DNA from: Clostridia bacterium
GTDB lineage: Bacteria; Bacillota; Clostridia; Oscillospirales; Acutalibacteraceae
Assembly (NCBI GenBank): GCA_017410585.1
Contig: JAFQQM010000037.1
Coordinates: forward strand, 23,968 to 87,967
Direction: 5' to 3'
DNA length: 64,000 nt
Within the stretch, counting starts at the first letter, position 1; every line of letters begins with the position of its first letter. A program made the position numbers and the translations under genes. Below the pieces are notes generated by a model that was given only the letters and a program-made list of their open reading frames with translations, ran no database searches and was not told the DNA's origin. Positions 51,097 through 60,560 of the stretch are shown in pieces.

Positions 51097-51138
51097 AAGA
51101 AACCGTTTTGAGTATTGCCTCAAAACGGTTTCTTTTTT
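51097..51138 (+). terminator. Terminator of the GH35 operon
   Basis: Perfect 16-bp stem (51097-51112 with 51119-51134), loop of 6, T-run to 51138. Confidence 0.95.
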
Positions 51139-51197
51139 CGGAATATATTCCTTCCTCTCTGTTTATGATAAAAGAGATAAAGGAGAGGAGAGGACTT

Positions 51198-51833
51198 ATG
51201 AAACGAAATTATCTGCTTGTATGCCTGCTGTTGACTTTGTGTCTGACCGCCTGCGCGGTCAAGACGCCGCCGTCCGTGGACGTGGAGACCACCCGTCCGA
51301 CGACCGCTACCTCACCGACCGTGCCTTCAGCGGAAGGGGTATGGTGCGCTAAGTTGTCGGCCGCTGCGTTGCTGAAACTGGCCAAAGAAGCACCGTCAGC
51401 GTTGACGGTACTGGGGGAGGACAACGTCGAAAAACTGTCGCTTGCCGCTACTTTGCTGGGGGAGATGGAGACGGAAGCAACGCTGACCGTGCTTCTTCGC
51501 TTGCAAAACGGCAACGCCGAATGGATACTGCCGCACCGCAGTATGGAACAGGCCGCCGATACGGTGCTGAAAGAATACAATCCGCTGTTGGCGGCACTGT
51601 TACTGCCGCAGGTCTCCGGTTACCTGCCGCCGGATATCACCGTCCCCGCCGCCTATACGCAGACGGAACGGCAACTTGCATTGACGGTGGGGGACAGCAC
51701 GTTGACGCTGTCACTGCAGGGAGACGGACTCACGGTCGACCGTCTGACTTCGACGACGTTGGCCGACGCCGATGCCCGCCAACTGGAAGAAACACTCCGT
51801 TTGTTGATTTTCTTACGAAATTGTAACGACTAA
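51198..51833 (+). CDS. Lipoprotein of unknown function
   Basis: 211 residues from ATG 51198 (GGAGAGGAGAGG upstream). Lipoprotein signal MKRNYLLVCLLLTLCLTAC with lipobox LTAC, then a Thr/Pro-rich linker (TTRPTTATSPTVPS). The body is a mixed alpha/beta region with a LQNGNAEWILP strand and a C-terminal LQGDGLTVDRLTS strand, alternately charged. Its opening resembles small surface lipoproteins with LolA/DUF-like folds, but I do not recognise a family. No clear promoter; monocistronic between the GH35 terminator and the next promoter. Confidence 0.7.
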   Translation: MKRNYLLVCLLLTLCLTACAVKTPPSVDVETTRPTTATSPTVPSAEGVWCAKLSAAALLKLAKEAPSALTVLGEDNVEKLSLAATLLGEMETEATLTVLLRLQNGNAEWILPHRSMEQAADTVLKEYNPLLAALLLPQVSGYLPPDITVPAAYTQTERQLALTVGDSTLTLSLQGDGLTVDRLTSTTLADADARQLEETLRLLIFLRNCND

Positions 51834-51847
51834 TTAAAAACGGGAAT

Positions 51848-51876
51848 TTGACAAAAGCGGACGTCCTTGTTATAAT
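51848..51876 (+). promoter_or_regulatory. Consensus sigma-A promoter of the CapD-like gene
   Basis: TTGACA (51848-51853), 17-base spacer, TATAAT (51871-51876); perfect hexamers. Confidence 0.93.
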
Positions 51877-51935
51877 ATTATGGTCGAATAGTATGCGCAT
51901 TGACTTAATATGATGAGAAGGATGAAGAGGATCGT

Positions 51936-53837
51936 ATGAAATTTCAACGAAAACGAGCGCTGTTGATGCTGATCGATGCCGCCACTGTGGTGACGGTCAG
52001 CGTGCTGTTGCAACTTCTGGTATTATACGGACCGGATTCGCTGGTGACCGATTCATCGGCTTTTTCCGGTTTGGCTTGGTTGGCGGTCGCCATCATTACG
52101 GTGGCGGTGATCGGTTGCCGTGTGATCACCGGCGTGTATCGCTGTGTGTGGCGATACGTCGGCATTACCAACTACCTGCGGATCGTCATTGCTGACGTGG
52201 CGGCGGATGCGGTACTGACGGTGTTTTTTGTCATTGCCCGCTTCGGCCTCGGCTTCACCAGTACCGCGTTGGTCGTGCTGGTATCCTGCCTGCTCTCGCT
52301 GATTTCCCGCTTTGCTTATCAGGCGGCGTATGCCCGCTTAAAGATCGCCGAAGATATGCAGGAGACCGATAAAGACAACCGTATCAACATCGCCATCATC
52401 GGTGCCGGCAACATCGGCGCGGCATTGGCAGATGAACTGATGCGCAACCCGCAGGCGCACTATCGTCCGCTGTTCTTTGTGGATATTGATCCGGCGAAGG
52501 CCGGTCTGCGGCTGTTTGGCCTGCCCATCTACCCCGAGGATGCCGAGATCAACAATCGCATCCGTAACGCCGGCGTGCAGGAGATCGTCATTGCGTTGCC
52601 CGATATGACGGGTGAGGAGCGCGAACGCCTGTATAATCAGTACAAGTCCACCGGCTGCAAGGTCAAACTGTACGACTATCCCGTCGGTTCGACTTCCGAA
52701 AGCAAGCGTCAACTGCGCGAATTTAACATCGAAGACGTGCTGTTCCGCGATCCGATCGATTTTGACAACAAACAATCGCTGGAATTCTACCGTGATAAAA
52801 CGGTGTTGGTCACCGGCGGCGGCGGTTCCATCGGCAGTGAACTGTGCCGTCAGATCGCCGCGATGAAGCCAAAGCGACTCGTCATTTTTGACATTTATGA
52901 AAATAATGCCTACGATATCCAGCAGGAACTGATCCGTCGCTACGGTACGGAACTGTCGCTGGATGTGCTCATCGGCTCGGTGCGCGACGTGGATCGCTTG
53001 GAAGAAGTCTTCGCCGCCTACCGTCCGGACGTCGTTCTCCATGCGGCGGCGCATAAACACGTGCCGCTGATGGAAAAGAGTCCGGCGGAGGTTGTTAAGA
53101 ATAACGTCCTCGGTACGTACAACACCGCCAATATGGCGGAAAAATACGGCGTTTCGCGCTTCGTTCTTATCTCCACCGATAAGGCGGTCAACCCCACCAA
53201 CGTGATGGGGGCATCCAAACGCCTTTGCGAAATGATCGTGCAGTGCCGTCAGGACAGCGCGACCCGCTTTGTGGCGGTGCGTTTCGGCAACGTGCTTGGT
53301 TCCAACGGCTCGGTCATTCCGCTGTTTAAACGTCAGATCGCCGAGGGCGGTCCCATCACCATCACCGACAAACGCATCATCCGCTACTTTATGACCATTC
53401 CGGAAGCCGCCAGTTTGGTGCTGGAGGCCGGTTCGATCGCCAAACGCGGTGAGTTATTTGTGCTGGATATGGGCAAGCCGATACATATCTACGATCTGGC
53501 CCGCAATATGATCCGGATGTCCGGTCTGGTGCCGGACGTGGATATCGAGATCAAGGAGATCGGTCTGCGCCCCGGTGAGAAGTTGTACGAAGAGTTGCTC
53601 ATCCAGAGCGAACAACTGGAAAGAACCGAAAATTCGCTGATCTTTATCGAAAAGGACACCCCGCTTTCCCGTGAACAGGTCGAGGCGAAACTGATGATCC
53701 TCGGCAAAGCACTCAAGACCCCGACTCCCGAAAATATCACGGCGGCGATGCACCGTACGGTGGAGACTTTCCACACTCCGGAGGAGGTCAACCGTGTTGC
53801 CGCTTCTGCCCGTGAGATGCAGGAAGCGAACGCGTAA
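51936..53837 (+). CDS. Membrane nucleotide-sugar 4,6-dehydratase (CapD/FlaA1/PglF-like)
   Basis: 633 residues. Four N-terminal membrane helices (about 8-130), a first Rossmann-like CoA-binding-type domain (IAIIGAGNIGAALADEL near 150), then the SDR dehydratase domain: TVLVTGGGGSIGSELCRQI (about 290), HAAAHKHVPLME, LISTDKAVNPTNVMGASKR (catalytic Thr/Ser, Met in place of Tyr, Lys), typical of the 4,6-dehydratases that act on UDP-GlcNAc. Starts a pathway to deoxyamino sugars for surface glycans or glycoproteins. No downstream aminotransferase is in the window. Confidence 0.94.
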   Translation: MKFQRKRALLMLIDAATVVTVSVLLQLLVLYGPDSLVTDSSAFSGLAWLAVAIITVAVIGCRVITGVYRCVWRYVGITNYLRIVIADVAADAVLTVFFVIARFGLGFTSTALVVLVSCLLSLISRFAYQAAYARLKIAEDMQETDKDNRINIAIIGAGNIGAALADELMRNPQAHYRPLFFVDIDPAKAGLRLFGLPIYPEDAEINNRIRNAGVQEIVIALPDMTGEERERLYNQYKSTGCKVKLYDYPVGSTSESKRQLREFNIEDVLFRDPIDFDNKQSLEFYRDKTVLVTGGGGSIGSELCRQIAAMKPKRLVIFDIYENNAYDIQQELIRRYGTELSLDVLIGSVRDVDRLEEVFAAYRPDVVLHAAAHKHVPLMEKSPAEVVKNNVLGTYNTANMAEKYGVSRFVLISTDKAVNPTNVMGASKRLCEMIVQCRQDSATRFVAVRFGNVLGSNGSVIPLFKRQIAEGGPITITDKRIIRYFMTIPEAASLVLEAGSIAKRGELFVLDMGKPIHIYDLARNMIRMSGLVPDVDIEIKEIGLRPGEKLYEELLIQSEQLERTENSLIFIEKDTPLSREQVEAKLMILGKALKTPTPENITAAMHRTVETFHTPEEVNRVAASAREMQEANA

Positions 53838-53843
53838 AAGTCT

Positions 53844-53873
53844 AACTCCCGATGTTTATCATCGGGAGTTTTT
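53844..53873 (+). terminator. Terminator of the CapD-like gene
   Basis: 11-bp stem (53844-53854 with 53860-53870), loop of 5, T-run to 53873. Confidence 0.92.
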
Positions 53874-53943
53874 CCTTGACGCCTTGCCTAAAAAAATCGC
53901 CTTTCTGTCAAGTTTTATCTGTCAACTTTTTTGTCGTAAACTA

Positions 53944-53972
53944 TTGAAAACAAGGGGGCACTGTGCTATGAT
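53944..53972 (+). promoter_or_regulatory. Sigma-A promoter of the EIIC-like / pncB / GH3 operon
   Basis: TTGAAA (53944-53949), 17-base spacer, TATGAT (53967-53972). Confidence 0.85.
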
Positions 53973-54017
53973 TGGTAGGGGATTCGCCCCAAACGATCAA
54001 AGCAGGAGATGTTTTCG

Positions 54018-55088
54018 ATGAAATGGCTGAAAAAAATATTATCGGAGATTTTTATTGACGGGTTGTCCGGTATGGCAACCGGTCTGTTTTCCACCCTCAT
54101 CGTCGGTACCATCATCAAACAACTCGGCGGATTGATTCCCGATCCGGTCGGCAGTTGGTTGGTGCTGATCGGTTCGATCGCCTCCGCCGCCACCGGCGTC
54201 GGCATCGGTGTGGGTGTATCGGTCAAATTAAAATCTTCGCCGTTGGTCGTCGTTTCGGCGGCGGTCGCCGGCTTTGTGGGTGCTTATGCCGGCCAGATCT
54301 TAAACGGCGCGGTCGTAAACGGCAGTATCACCACCTTGACCGGTCCCGGCGAACCGATGGGGGCATTCGTTGCCTCGTTGGTCACCGTGTACGTCGGCCG
54401 GTTGGTTGCCGGCAAAACGAAGGTGGATATCCTCATTACCCCGCTGGTCACCATTCTGTGCGGTGCGGCGGTCGGCTTGTTGCTTGGCCCGCCCATTTCG
54501 GCGTTTATGACCATGCTCGGCTCACTTATCAACGTGGCTACGCAACAGCAACCTTTGCTGATGGGCATCCTCGTTTCGGTGCTGATGGGTATCATCCTGA
54601 CCCTGCCGATCAGTTCGGCGGCGATCGGCGTCAGTCTGGGACTTTCCGGTTTGGCGGCGGGTGCGGCCACGGTCGGTTGCTGTGCCAATATGGTCGGTTT
54701 TGCGGTGGCCAGTTACCGCGAGAATAAACTAAACGGCCTGCTCGCGCAGGGGTTGGGCACCAGTATGTTGCAGATGCCCAATATCGTCCGCCGCCCGATC
54801 ATCTGGTTGCCGGCGATCGTCAGCAGTGCCATTCTCGGCCCGATCTCGACGATGCTGTTCCAAATGACCAACAATCCGGTCGGCTCGGGTATGGGCTCGG
54901 CCGGTCTGGTGGGGCAGATCACCACCTTCCAGACCATGACCGCCGAGGGCGGCGATCCGTGGCTGGTGCTGATCAAACTGATCGTTATCCAATTCCTGCT
55001 GCCGGCGGCGCTTTCGCTGCTCTGTTCCGAACTGATGCGGAAGTGGGGATGGATCCGCTTCGGCGATATGAAGTTGGACGTCAACTGA
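54018..55088 (+). CDS. PTS EIIC-like (PTS_EIIC_2) membrane protein
   Basis: 356 residues from ATG 54018, nine bases after AGGAG; ATG 54009 overlaps that site. About nine hydrophobic segments. Gly-rich segments such as GMATGLFSTLIVGTIIKQLGG, GAYAGQILNGAVVNG, LTGPGEPMGAFVAS and LPISSAAIGVSLGLSGLAAGAATVGCC fit the PTS_EIIC_2/putative toxin-regulator-like family, which is annotated as PTS sugar IIC but lacks EIIA/EIIB partners here. Role uncertain; perhaps a secondary transporter. The pncB gene follows after 12 bases. Confidence 0.8.
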   Translation: MKWLKKILSEIFIDGLSGMATGLFSTLIVGTIIKQLGGLIPDPVGSWLVLIGSIASAATGVGIGVGVSVKLKSSPLVVVSAAVAGFVGAYAGQILNGAVVNGSITTLTGPGEPMGAFVASLVTVYVGRLVAGKTKVDILITPLVTILCGAAVGLLLGPPISAFMTMLGSLINVATQQQPLLMGILVSVLMGIILTLPISSAAIGVSLGLSGLAAGAATVGCCANMVGFAVASYRENKLNGLLAQGLGTSMLQMPNIVRRPIIWLPAIVSSAILGPISTMLFQMTNNPVGSGMGSAGLVGQITTFQTMTAEGGDPWLVLIKLIVIQFLLPAALSLLCSELMRKWGWIRFGDMKLDVN

Positions 55089-55100
55089 GGAGGAAACAAA

Positions 55101-56540
55101 ATGACCGAACGTAATTTATCCATGCTTTGCGATTTTTATGAATTGTCGATGAGCAACGGTTATTTCCGTAGCGGCATGGCGGATACCGTCACTTATTTCG
55201 ATCTGTTCTACCGCTCGGTGCCGGATGCGGCCGGTTTCGCCATTGCGGCGGGCTTGGAGCAGGTCATCGAGTATATCAAGGATCTGCACTTTACCGAAGA
55301 AGATATCGACTACTTGCGTCGCAAGGGCGGTTTCTGCGAGGAATTTTTGGATTACCTGCGGGATTTCCGCTTTACCGGCGACATCTATGCCGTGCCGGAG
55401 GGAACTCCCATTTTCCCCAACGAGCCGATCCTCACCGTCCGTGCGCCGGCTATCGAAGCGCAACTCATCGAGACCTACTTGCTGTTGGCGATCAACCACC
55501 AGTCGCTGATCGCCACCAAGGCCAACCGCATTGTCCGTGCGGCGCAGGGTCGTACGGTGCTGGAGTTTGGCTCCCGTCGCGCCCAAGGGGCGGACGGCGC
55601 CGTCATCGGCGCCCGTGCGGCGTATATCGGTGGCTGTGACGGCACCGCCTGCGTGTTGACCGACCGGATGTACGACGTGCCTGCCGGCGGTACGATGGCG
55701 CATTCGTGGGTGCAGATGTTCGGTGACGAATACACCGCCTTCAAGACCTATTGCGAACTGTATCCGCATAACGCCACCCTGCTGGTGGATACCTACAACA
55801 CGCTGAAAAGCGGTGTTCCCAATGCGATCCGCGTATTTAAAGAAGTGTTGTTGCCGCAAGGCATCACCAAATGCGCCATCCGCTTGGATTCCGGCGATAT
55901 CTCCTATCTGTCCAAAAAAGCGCGTCAGATGCTCGATGAGGCGGGTCTGACCGATTGTAAGATCGTCGCTTCCAACTCGCTGGATGAATACCTGATCCGC
56001 GACCTGATGATGCAGGGGGCGGAGATCGACACCTTCGGCGTCGGTGAACGGCTCATCACTTCCAAGTCCGCGCCGGTCTTTGGCGGTGTGTACAAGTTGG
56101 TGGCGGTGGAGCAAAACGGCGAGATCATTCCGCGTATCAAGGTCAGCGAGAATACCGCCAAGATCACCAACCCGCATTTCAAGCGGCTGTTCCGCCTGTA
56201 CGATAAGGAGACCGGCAAGGCCATCGCCGACGAACTGTTGCTGTGGGACGAAGCGATCGACCAGTCCGAGCCGCATACCATCTTCGATCCGAATGCCACT
56301 TGGAAGAAGAAAACGCTGGAAAACTTTGTGGCAAAGGAACTGCAAGTGCCGGTCTTTATTGCCGGCGAATGCGTGTACGAATCCCCCTCCATCCATGAGA
56401 TCCGTGCCTACTGTCAGGAACAGTTGGATACGCTGTGGGATGAGGTCAAACGTTTTGAAAACCCGCACAGTTATTACGTTGACCTGTCGCAAAAACTGTG
56501 GGACGTCAAACGCGATTTGCTGGATAAAGCCAAGCGCTGA
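55101..56540 (+). CDS. pncB: Nicotinate phosphoribosyltransferase
   Basis: 479 residues, GAGGAGG upstream of ATG. Salvages nicotinate to nicotinate mononucleotide for NAD synthesis. Motifs: LCDFYELSMSNGYF, TYFDLFYRS, LEFGSRRAQGADGA, AGGTMAHSWVQMF, AIRLDSGDISYLSKKAR and FGVGERL, all typical of the long bacterial NAPRTase. Sits between the EIIC-like gene and GH3 with 12- and 16-base gaps, an operon mixing NAD salvage with a glycosidase; the functional link is not obvious. Confidence 0.95.
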   Translation: MTERNLSMLCDFYELSMSNGYFRSGMADTVTYFDLFYRSVPDAAGFAIAAGLEQVIEYIKDLHFTEEDIDYLRRKGGFCEEFLDYLRDFRFTGDIYAVPEGTPIFPNEPILTVRAPAIEAQLIETYLLLAINHQSLIATKANRIVRAAQGRTVLEFGSRRAQGADGAVIGARAAYIGGCDGTACVLTDRMYDVPAGGTMAHSWVQMFGDEYTAFKTYCELYPHNATLLVDTYNTLKSGVPNAIRVFKEVLLPQGITKCAIRLDSGDISYLSKKARQMLDEAGLTDCKIVASNSLDEYLIRDLMMQGAEIDTFGVGERLITSKSAPVFGGVYKLVAVEQNGEIIPRIKVSENTAKITNPHFKRLFRLYDKETGKAIADELLLWDEAIDQSEPHTIFDPNATWKKKTLENFVAKELQVPVFIAGECVYESPSIHEIRAYCQEQLDTLWDEVKRFENPHSYYVDLSQKLWDVKRDLLDKAKR

Positions 56541-56556
56541 TAGCGGAGGAATACCG

Positions 56557-58734
56557 ATGACTTTTGAGCAACGTGCAGAACAATTGCTTTCACAGATGTC
56601 TCTGGAAGAAAAAATCAATCAGTTGTGTTCGCAGATGCTGTATTCGGTGGGGGACGGTTACGAAGAAAATCGTGCTCATACCCGACAAAATTTTCGCAAT
56701 CCCGGACATTTTATGCATTATGAGAAGGACGTGGCCACGCCTTTTGCCGTTGCAGAACGTATCAATCGCGACGTGCAGTTAAGTATGGACGCGCAACCGC
56801 ACGGTATTCCGCCTATTGAACACGGTGAAGCACTGCACGGTGCGCAATGGGGTATGGCAACCTGTTTTCCGCAACCCATCGGTATGGCTTCCACGTTTGA
56901 TGAAGAACTGGTCGGTCAGATCGGTGACGCCATCGGCAAGGAATGTGCCGCCGTCGGCGTCCGTCAGGTGCTTTCACCGGTCGTGAATATCGCCCGCGAT
57001 CCCCGCTGGGGCCGTACCATTGAGACCTTCGGTGAGGACGTGCTGCTCTCCTGCCAAATGGGAGCGGCCATCTGCCGCGGCCTGCAACAAAACGGCGTGA
57101 TCGCTACCCCTAAACATTATGCCGATAACTACGCCCACGGCGGCCGCGACTCCCACGCCTCGGATACCTCTGAACGCACCCTGCGAGAGGTGTACTTAAA
57201 ACCCTTTGAAGCGTGTGTCAAGCAAGGCGGCGCGCTGTCGCTGATGGCCGCCTACAACAGTTGGGACGGCATTCCTTGTTCAATGAACAAACACCTGCTT
57301 ACCGACATTCTGCGGGACGAGTGGAGATTTGACGGCTTTGTGGTATCGGATTACGGCGGGGTCGGCGGTGTCTCCTATGCTCACAGTCTGACCGATGACC
57401 CCGAACGATCCTTGGGCTGTTGCCTGCAAGCCGGTCTGGATATCGAACTTCCCGATTCTACGCCGGAACAATTCTATCTGGCATTGGAAAAAGGCTATAT
57501 GCAGGAAGAGGATATCGACCGCGCGGTCTTGCGGGTATTGACTGCCAAATTCCGTATCGGACTGATGGATGCTCCTCTGGTCGATCCGGCTTTGGCAGGT
57601 GAGACGGTGCGCTGTGAAGCGCATAAAGCGCTGGCTTTGAAGGCGGCGCGTCGTTCGATGGTACTGCTCAAAAATGAAGGATTACTGCCGCTTTGCAAGA
57701 CCAAGATCAAGAAACTGGCTGTGTTTGGTGCCGGTGCGGACGTACTGCCGGTCGGTCAGAATTATTCCGGCCCGTACCGTCGGGATTGGACCGCTCCGGA
57801 CGGCAAGACGCCGCTTGCCTATCTGCGTGATTATCTGTCACCGGATACGCAGGTCATCTTTGCGGAGGACGACCGCATGGAAGAAGTGGCCGCTCAATGT
57901 GACGTTGCCCTTTACTTCACCGCAATGGTGGAAGGGGAAGGAATGGATCGTGCGGATATCCGCTTGCCGAGCGTGATCCAAGCCAAGCAGGAGGATGATC
58001 ATGCGATCATCGTCGGCAAAAAATCCTTTGAGATCAAGGCCGATCAGGAAGAAAGTATTCGTAAGATGACCGCCGCCAATCCCCATTCGGCGGTGATATT
58101 GCTGGGTGGCTCGCCGGTGGATGTCAGTGCATGGGAGGATGGCTGTGCCGCTATTCTGGAAGCATGGTATCCCGGTGAACAAGGTGCCCGCGCGCTGACC
58201 GAAATTCTGTTTGGCGAGATCTGTCCCTCCGGAAAATTACCGATCACCTTCCCGCGCAGTGCCGGACAACTGCCTCTGTTTTATGCGGCAAAGCCTTCCG
58301 GCCGCGGTTACGGCTACGTGGATAACGACGGCTCGCCGCGATATCCCTTTGGCTACGGTCTGAGTTATACGCAGTTTGCACTCGGTACACCGACCCTGTC
58401 CACCGACGGTAACACGTTGACCGTTTCGCTGTCGGTCAAAAACACCGGTGCTTTTGACGGTGCCGAGGTGGTGCTGGTGTATCTGTCCGGACGCCACGGC
58501 GAGGTGGTTCTTCCGCGTATGGAACTCAAGGCCTATAAGCGGGTCGAAATTCCGCAAAACGGCGAAGTTTCGCTGTCGCTTTCTTTGCCGTCAGATGCCT
58601 TTTGTTACTACGGCCGCACGTTGCAGTACGGTATGCACGACGCCGACTATACGCTTTCGGTCGGCACCTCTTGTAAGGATATCGCCGCCACCGCCGAACT
58701 GTCGGTGCGCGAAGGCCGGATCATCATTCCATAA
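56557..58734 (+). CDS. GH3 beta-glycosidase, cytosolic
   Basis: 725 residues from ATG 56557 (GCGGAGGAA upstream); the frame is open upstream inside pncB and must not be used. Order: GH3 N-terminal barrel with RFDGFVVSDYGG containing the nucleophile D265, KHYADNYAHGGRD, GH3 C-terminal alpha/beta sandwich (RRSMVLLKNEGLLPL), and a C-terminal fibronectin III-like domain. No signal peptide, so it works on imported oligosaccharides. Known family activities are beta-glucosidase, beta-xylosidase and N-acetylglucosaminidase; specificity cannot be read. Confidence 0.93.
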   Translation: MTFEQRAEQLLSQMSLEEKINQLCSQMLYSVGDGYEENRAHTRQNFRNPGHFMHYEKDVATPFAVAERINRDVQLSMDAQPHGIPPIEHGEALHGAQWGMATCFPQPIGMASTFDEELVGQIGDAIGKECAAVGVRQVLSPVVNIARDPRWGRTIETFGEDVLLSCQMGAAICRGLQQNGVIATPKHYADNYAHGGRDSHASDTSERTLREVYLKPFEACVKQGGALSLMAAYNSWDGIPCSMNKHLLTDILRDEWRFDGFVVSDYGGVGGVSYAHSLTDDPERSLGCCLQAGLDIELPDSTPEQFYLALEKGYMQEEDIDRAVLRVLTAKFRIGLMDAPLVDPALAGETVRCEAHKALALKAARRSMVLLKNEGLLPLCKTKIKKLAVFGAGADVLPVGQNYSGPYRRDWTAPDGKTPLAYLRDYLSPDTQVIFAEDDRMEEVAAQCDVALYFTAMVEGEGMDRADIRLPSVIQAKQEDDHAIIVGKKSFEIKADQEESIRKMTAANPHSAVILLGGSPVDVSAWEDGCAAILEAWYPGEQGARALTEILFGEICPSGKLPITFPRSAGQLPLFYAAKPSGRGYGYVDNDGSPRYPFGYGLSYTQFALGTPTLSTDGNTLTVSLSVKNTGAFDGAEVVLVYLSGRHGEVVLPRMELKAYKRVEIPQNGEVSLSLSLPSDAFCYYGRTLQYGMHDADYTLSVGTSCKDIAATAELSVREGRIIIP

Positions 58735-58735
58735 A

Positions 58736-58770
58736 AAAGATCCCTCGATGCTTGGCATCGAGGGATCTTT
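58736..58770. terminator. Bidirectional terminator after the GH3 gene
   Basis: 16-bp stem (58736-58751 with 58755-58770), loop of 3, A- and T-runs; serves the convergent small membrane protein gene too. Confidence 0.93.
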
Positions 58771-58773
58771 CTG

Positions 58774-59154
58774 TTAGGCTTCTTCGGAGGGGGTCTCTTC
58801 TTCCAATTCTTCCAGAATTTCTTCTTCGGCTTCCTTGTGCTTTTTGCGGTCCGCTTTGCGCTCTTCGCGCTCGGCTTTGCGCTCCGCCTTTTCGGCTTTG
58901 GCGGCCTGCCGCTTTTCGTACCACTGGATGACGAGGATGACCACCGCGCCGATCAACAGCAGGAGCGAGATGATCAACGGCCACAGCATGTGTGTGCGGA
59001 ACAGCAGATTCCACAGCGTCGGTGCGCTTTCGGGCGCGAGCGCCGCGGTAATGACCGGATCGTTGACGATCTGCAGTAACGCCACCATACCGCCTACCGA
59101 AAACAACAGTAACAAACTGCCGACGGCGGCTAAGATCTTCGCAAACTTTTTCAT
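58774..59154 (-). CDS. Small two-helix membrane protein with charged coiled-coil tail
   Basis: 126 residues. Two hydrophobic helices (about 5-30 and 55-78), then a strongly charged tail of Lys/Glu/Arg/Ala (KRQAAKAEKAERKAEREER...) likely to form a long helix, ending EEETPSEEA. Function unknown. Its ATG overlaps the PAP2 stop by 4 bases, so it is translated with the PAP2 protein. Tail-like assembly partner or lipid-related scaffold is conjecture. Confidence 0.75.
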   Translation of the reverse strand: MKKFAKILAAVGSLLLLFSVGGMVALLQIVNDPVITAALAPESAPTLWNLLFRTHMLWPLIISLLLLIGAVVILVIQWYEKRQAAKAEKAERKAEREERKADRKKHKEAEEEILEELEEETPSEEA

Positions 59155-60071
59155 TTTATTTCCTCCTTATGCCCGAGTTTGGCAAACCATTTGAAGGTCA
59201 TTGGCCAGATCGCACCGGCAAAGACCACCATCACAAAATACGCAAAGAACCGCGAGATCGGCTCCCACGGGATCAAGCCGAACACCGCATAGCACAGTTC
59301 CTTCAGCCCGACCGTCAGTCCGAGACCGAGCACGACCTTGAGCACCTGTGCCCACCAGACCGCCTTGACGTCGTAGCGGACAAACCGCTGATCCAGTTCG
59401 TAAACGGCGATCATACCGAGTACGGCGCCCAGCATCTTGTAGGCGTTTTTGAGCCCGCTTTGCAGTTCGGGGGCGGTCTCATTCAGCAACGTGACGGTCA
59501 TATACACCGTCTGCGCCAGCGAGATGAGCGCCAGTACAGCCAGAAAAATACGCATGCCCTTCGGGTTATGCTGTAACTTCTTGGTCAGCGGATACAAAAC
59601 GGCGATGAGCGCCACGGCCACCAGATACGAAACACCGACGTCCAACGGCGTATGTACGCCGAGATACATCCGCGACAGCGGCACCAAAATACACAGCGCT
59701 ATGCTGACTACCCGCAACCACACCTGTTTGTTCCATACCGCCAGCGCACCGAAGGTGCCGACCGAACATTGGGTGTGCCCGCTGGGGAAGGAATAACCGG
59801 TCGCCGCTTCACGGGCGCTTTCCACGATGGTAAAGTTCGGATCCTTTACCCACGGTCGGGGAATACGATAGGTCACCTTTAACAGTTGATTGATCTGGGT
59901 GCCGAGAAACCCGACAAACAGCATAAAATAACCTTGGTATTTGTCCACGCACCACATCAGAATGACCGCTACCGCCATAAATACCAGTTCGTCACCGCAG
60001 TAAGTGATGACCGAGAAAAAGGCGTCCAAAACGGGATTACGGATGCTTTCCAACCAATATAAAAACTCCAT
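59151..60071 (-). CDS. PAP2-family membrane phosphatase
   Basis: 306 residues from ATG 60071, chosen because AGGAGG (60086-60081) is 9 bases upstream of it but only 3 bases from an earlier in-frame ATG at 60077. Six membrane helices with the three PAP2 motifs: KVTYRIPRPW (K-x6-RP), YSFPSGHTQC (PSGH) and SRMYLGVHTPLDV (SR-x5-H-x3-D). Dephosphorylates a membrane lipid such as phosphatidate or undecaprenyl pyrophosphate. Coupled to the small membrane protein gene. Confidence 0.92.
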   Translation of the reverse strand: MEFLYWLESIRNPVLDAFFSVITYCGDELVFMAVAVILMWCVDKYQGYFMLFVGFLGTQINQLLKVTYRIPRPWVKDPNFTIVESAREAATGYSFPSGHTQCSVGTFGALAVWNKQVWLRVVSIALCILVPLSRMYLGVHTPLDVGVSYLVAVALIAVLYPLTKKLQHNPKGMRIFLAVLALISLAQTVYMTVTLLNETAPELQSGLKNAYKMLGAVLGMIAVYELDQRFVRYDVKAVWWAQVLKVVLGLGLTVGLKELCYAVFGLIPWEPISRFFAYFVMVVFAGAIWPMTFKWFAKLGHKEEIK

Positions 60072-60094
60072 CGGCATTCGCCTCCTTTTTTTCC

Positions 60095-60123
60095 AATATA
60101 TCACAAAGAAGAAAAATACGCAA
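60095..60123 (-). promoter_or_regulatory. Putative promoter of the PAP2 gene
   Basis: Minus strand TTGCGT (60123-60118), 17-base spacer, TATATT (60100-60095), about 25 bases before the start codon. Confidence 0.6.
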
Positions 60124-60164
60124 CATTTTTATGAAGACCCTGCCGAGAAATTCCGAAAAAAGGG

Positions 60165-60193
60165 TTGACAAACTTATAGAAAAACGGCAAACT
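60165..60193 (+). promoter_or_regulatory. Putative promoter of rhaM
   Basis: A perfect TTGACA (60165-60170) and, at 17-base spacing, a weak -10 CAAACT (60188-60193). The weak -10 may mean activator dependence. Confidence 0.5.
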
Positions 60194-60229
60194 GAAGATA
60201 GCATTTTCTTGGAAACAGGAGGAACGACT

Positions 60230-60550
60230 ATGGAAAAATATGCGTGGAAAGCCACCGTCTTGGATGGGCAGTTGGAGGAATACTGCCGCCGCCACGATGA
60301 GATCTGGCCGGAAATGAAAGCCGTTTTATCGGATGCCGGTATCGTCAACTATACGATCTGGAACGTCGGCAATGAACTGTTTGGTTACTACGAGTGTGCC
60401 AAGGGTCTGGAATACGCGGCACGCGTTCAGGCAGAGTCGCCGGTCGTAGCGCGTTGGAACGAGTATATGAAAGACGTGATGTCGATGGAGACCGATCCGG
60501 TCACCGGCGCGCAACCGCTGCTGACAAAGGTCTTTTCTTTCGGCGAATAA
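60230..60550 (+). CDS. rhaM: L-rhamnose mutarotase
   Basis: 106 residues from ATG 60230, with AGGAGG 7 bases upstream; the open frame upstream lacks a site. Interconverts alpha- and beta-L-rhamnopyranose. Family landmarks: YCRRHDEIWPEMKAVLSDAGIVNYTIWN, LFGYYEC and the VARWNEYMKDVM segment. It lies 10 bases before a large GH106-like gene, so the pair should release and process rhamnose. rhaA/B/D genes are not in the window. Confidence 0.92.
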   Translation: MEKYAWKATVLDGQLEEYCRRHDEIWPEMKAVLSDAGIVNYTIWNVGNELFGYYECAKGLEYAARVQAESPVVARWNEYMKDVMSMETDPVTGAQPLLTKVFSFGE

Positions 60551-60560
60551 GGGGGATATA

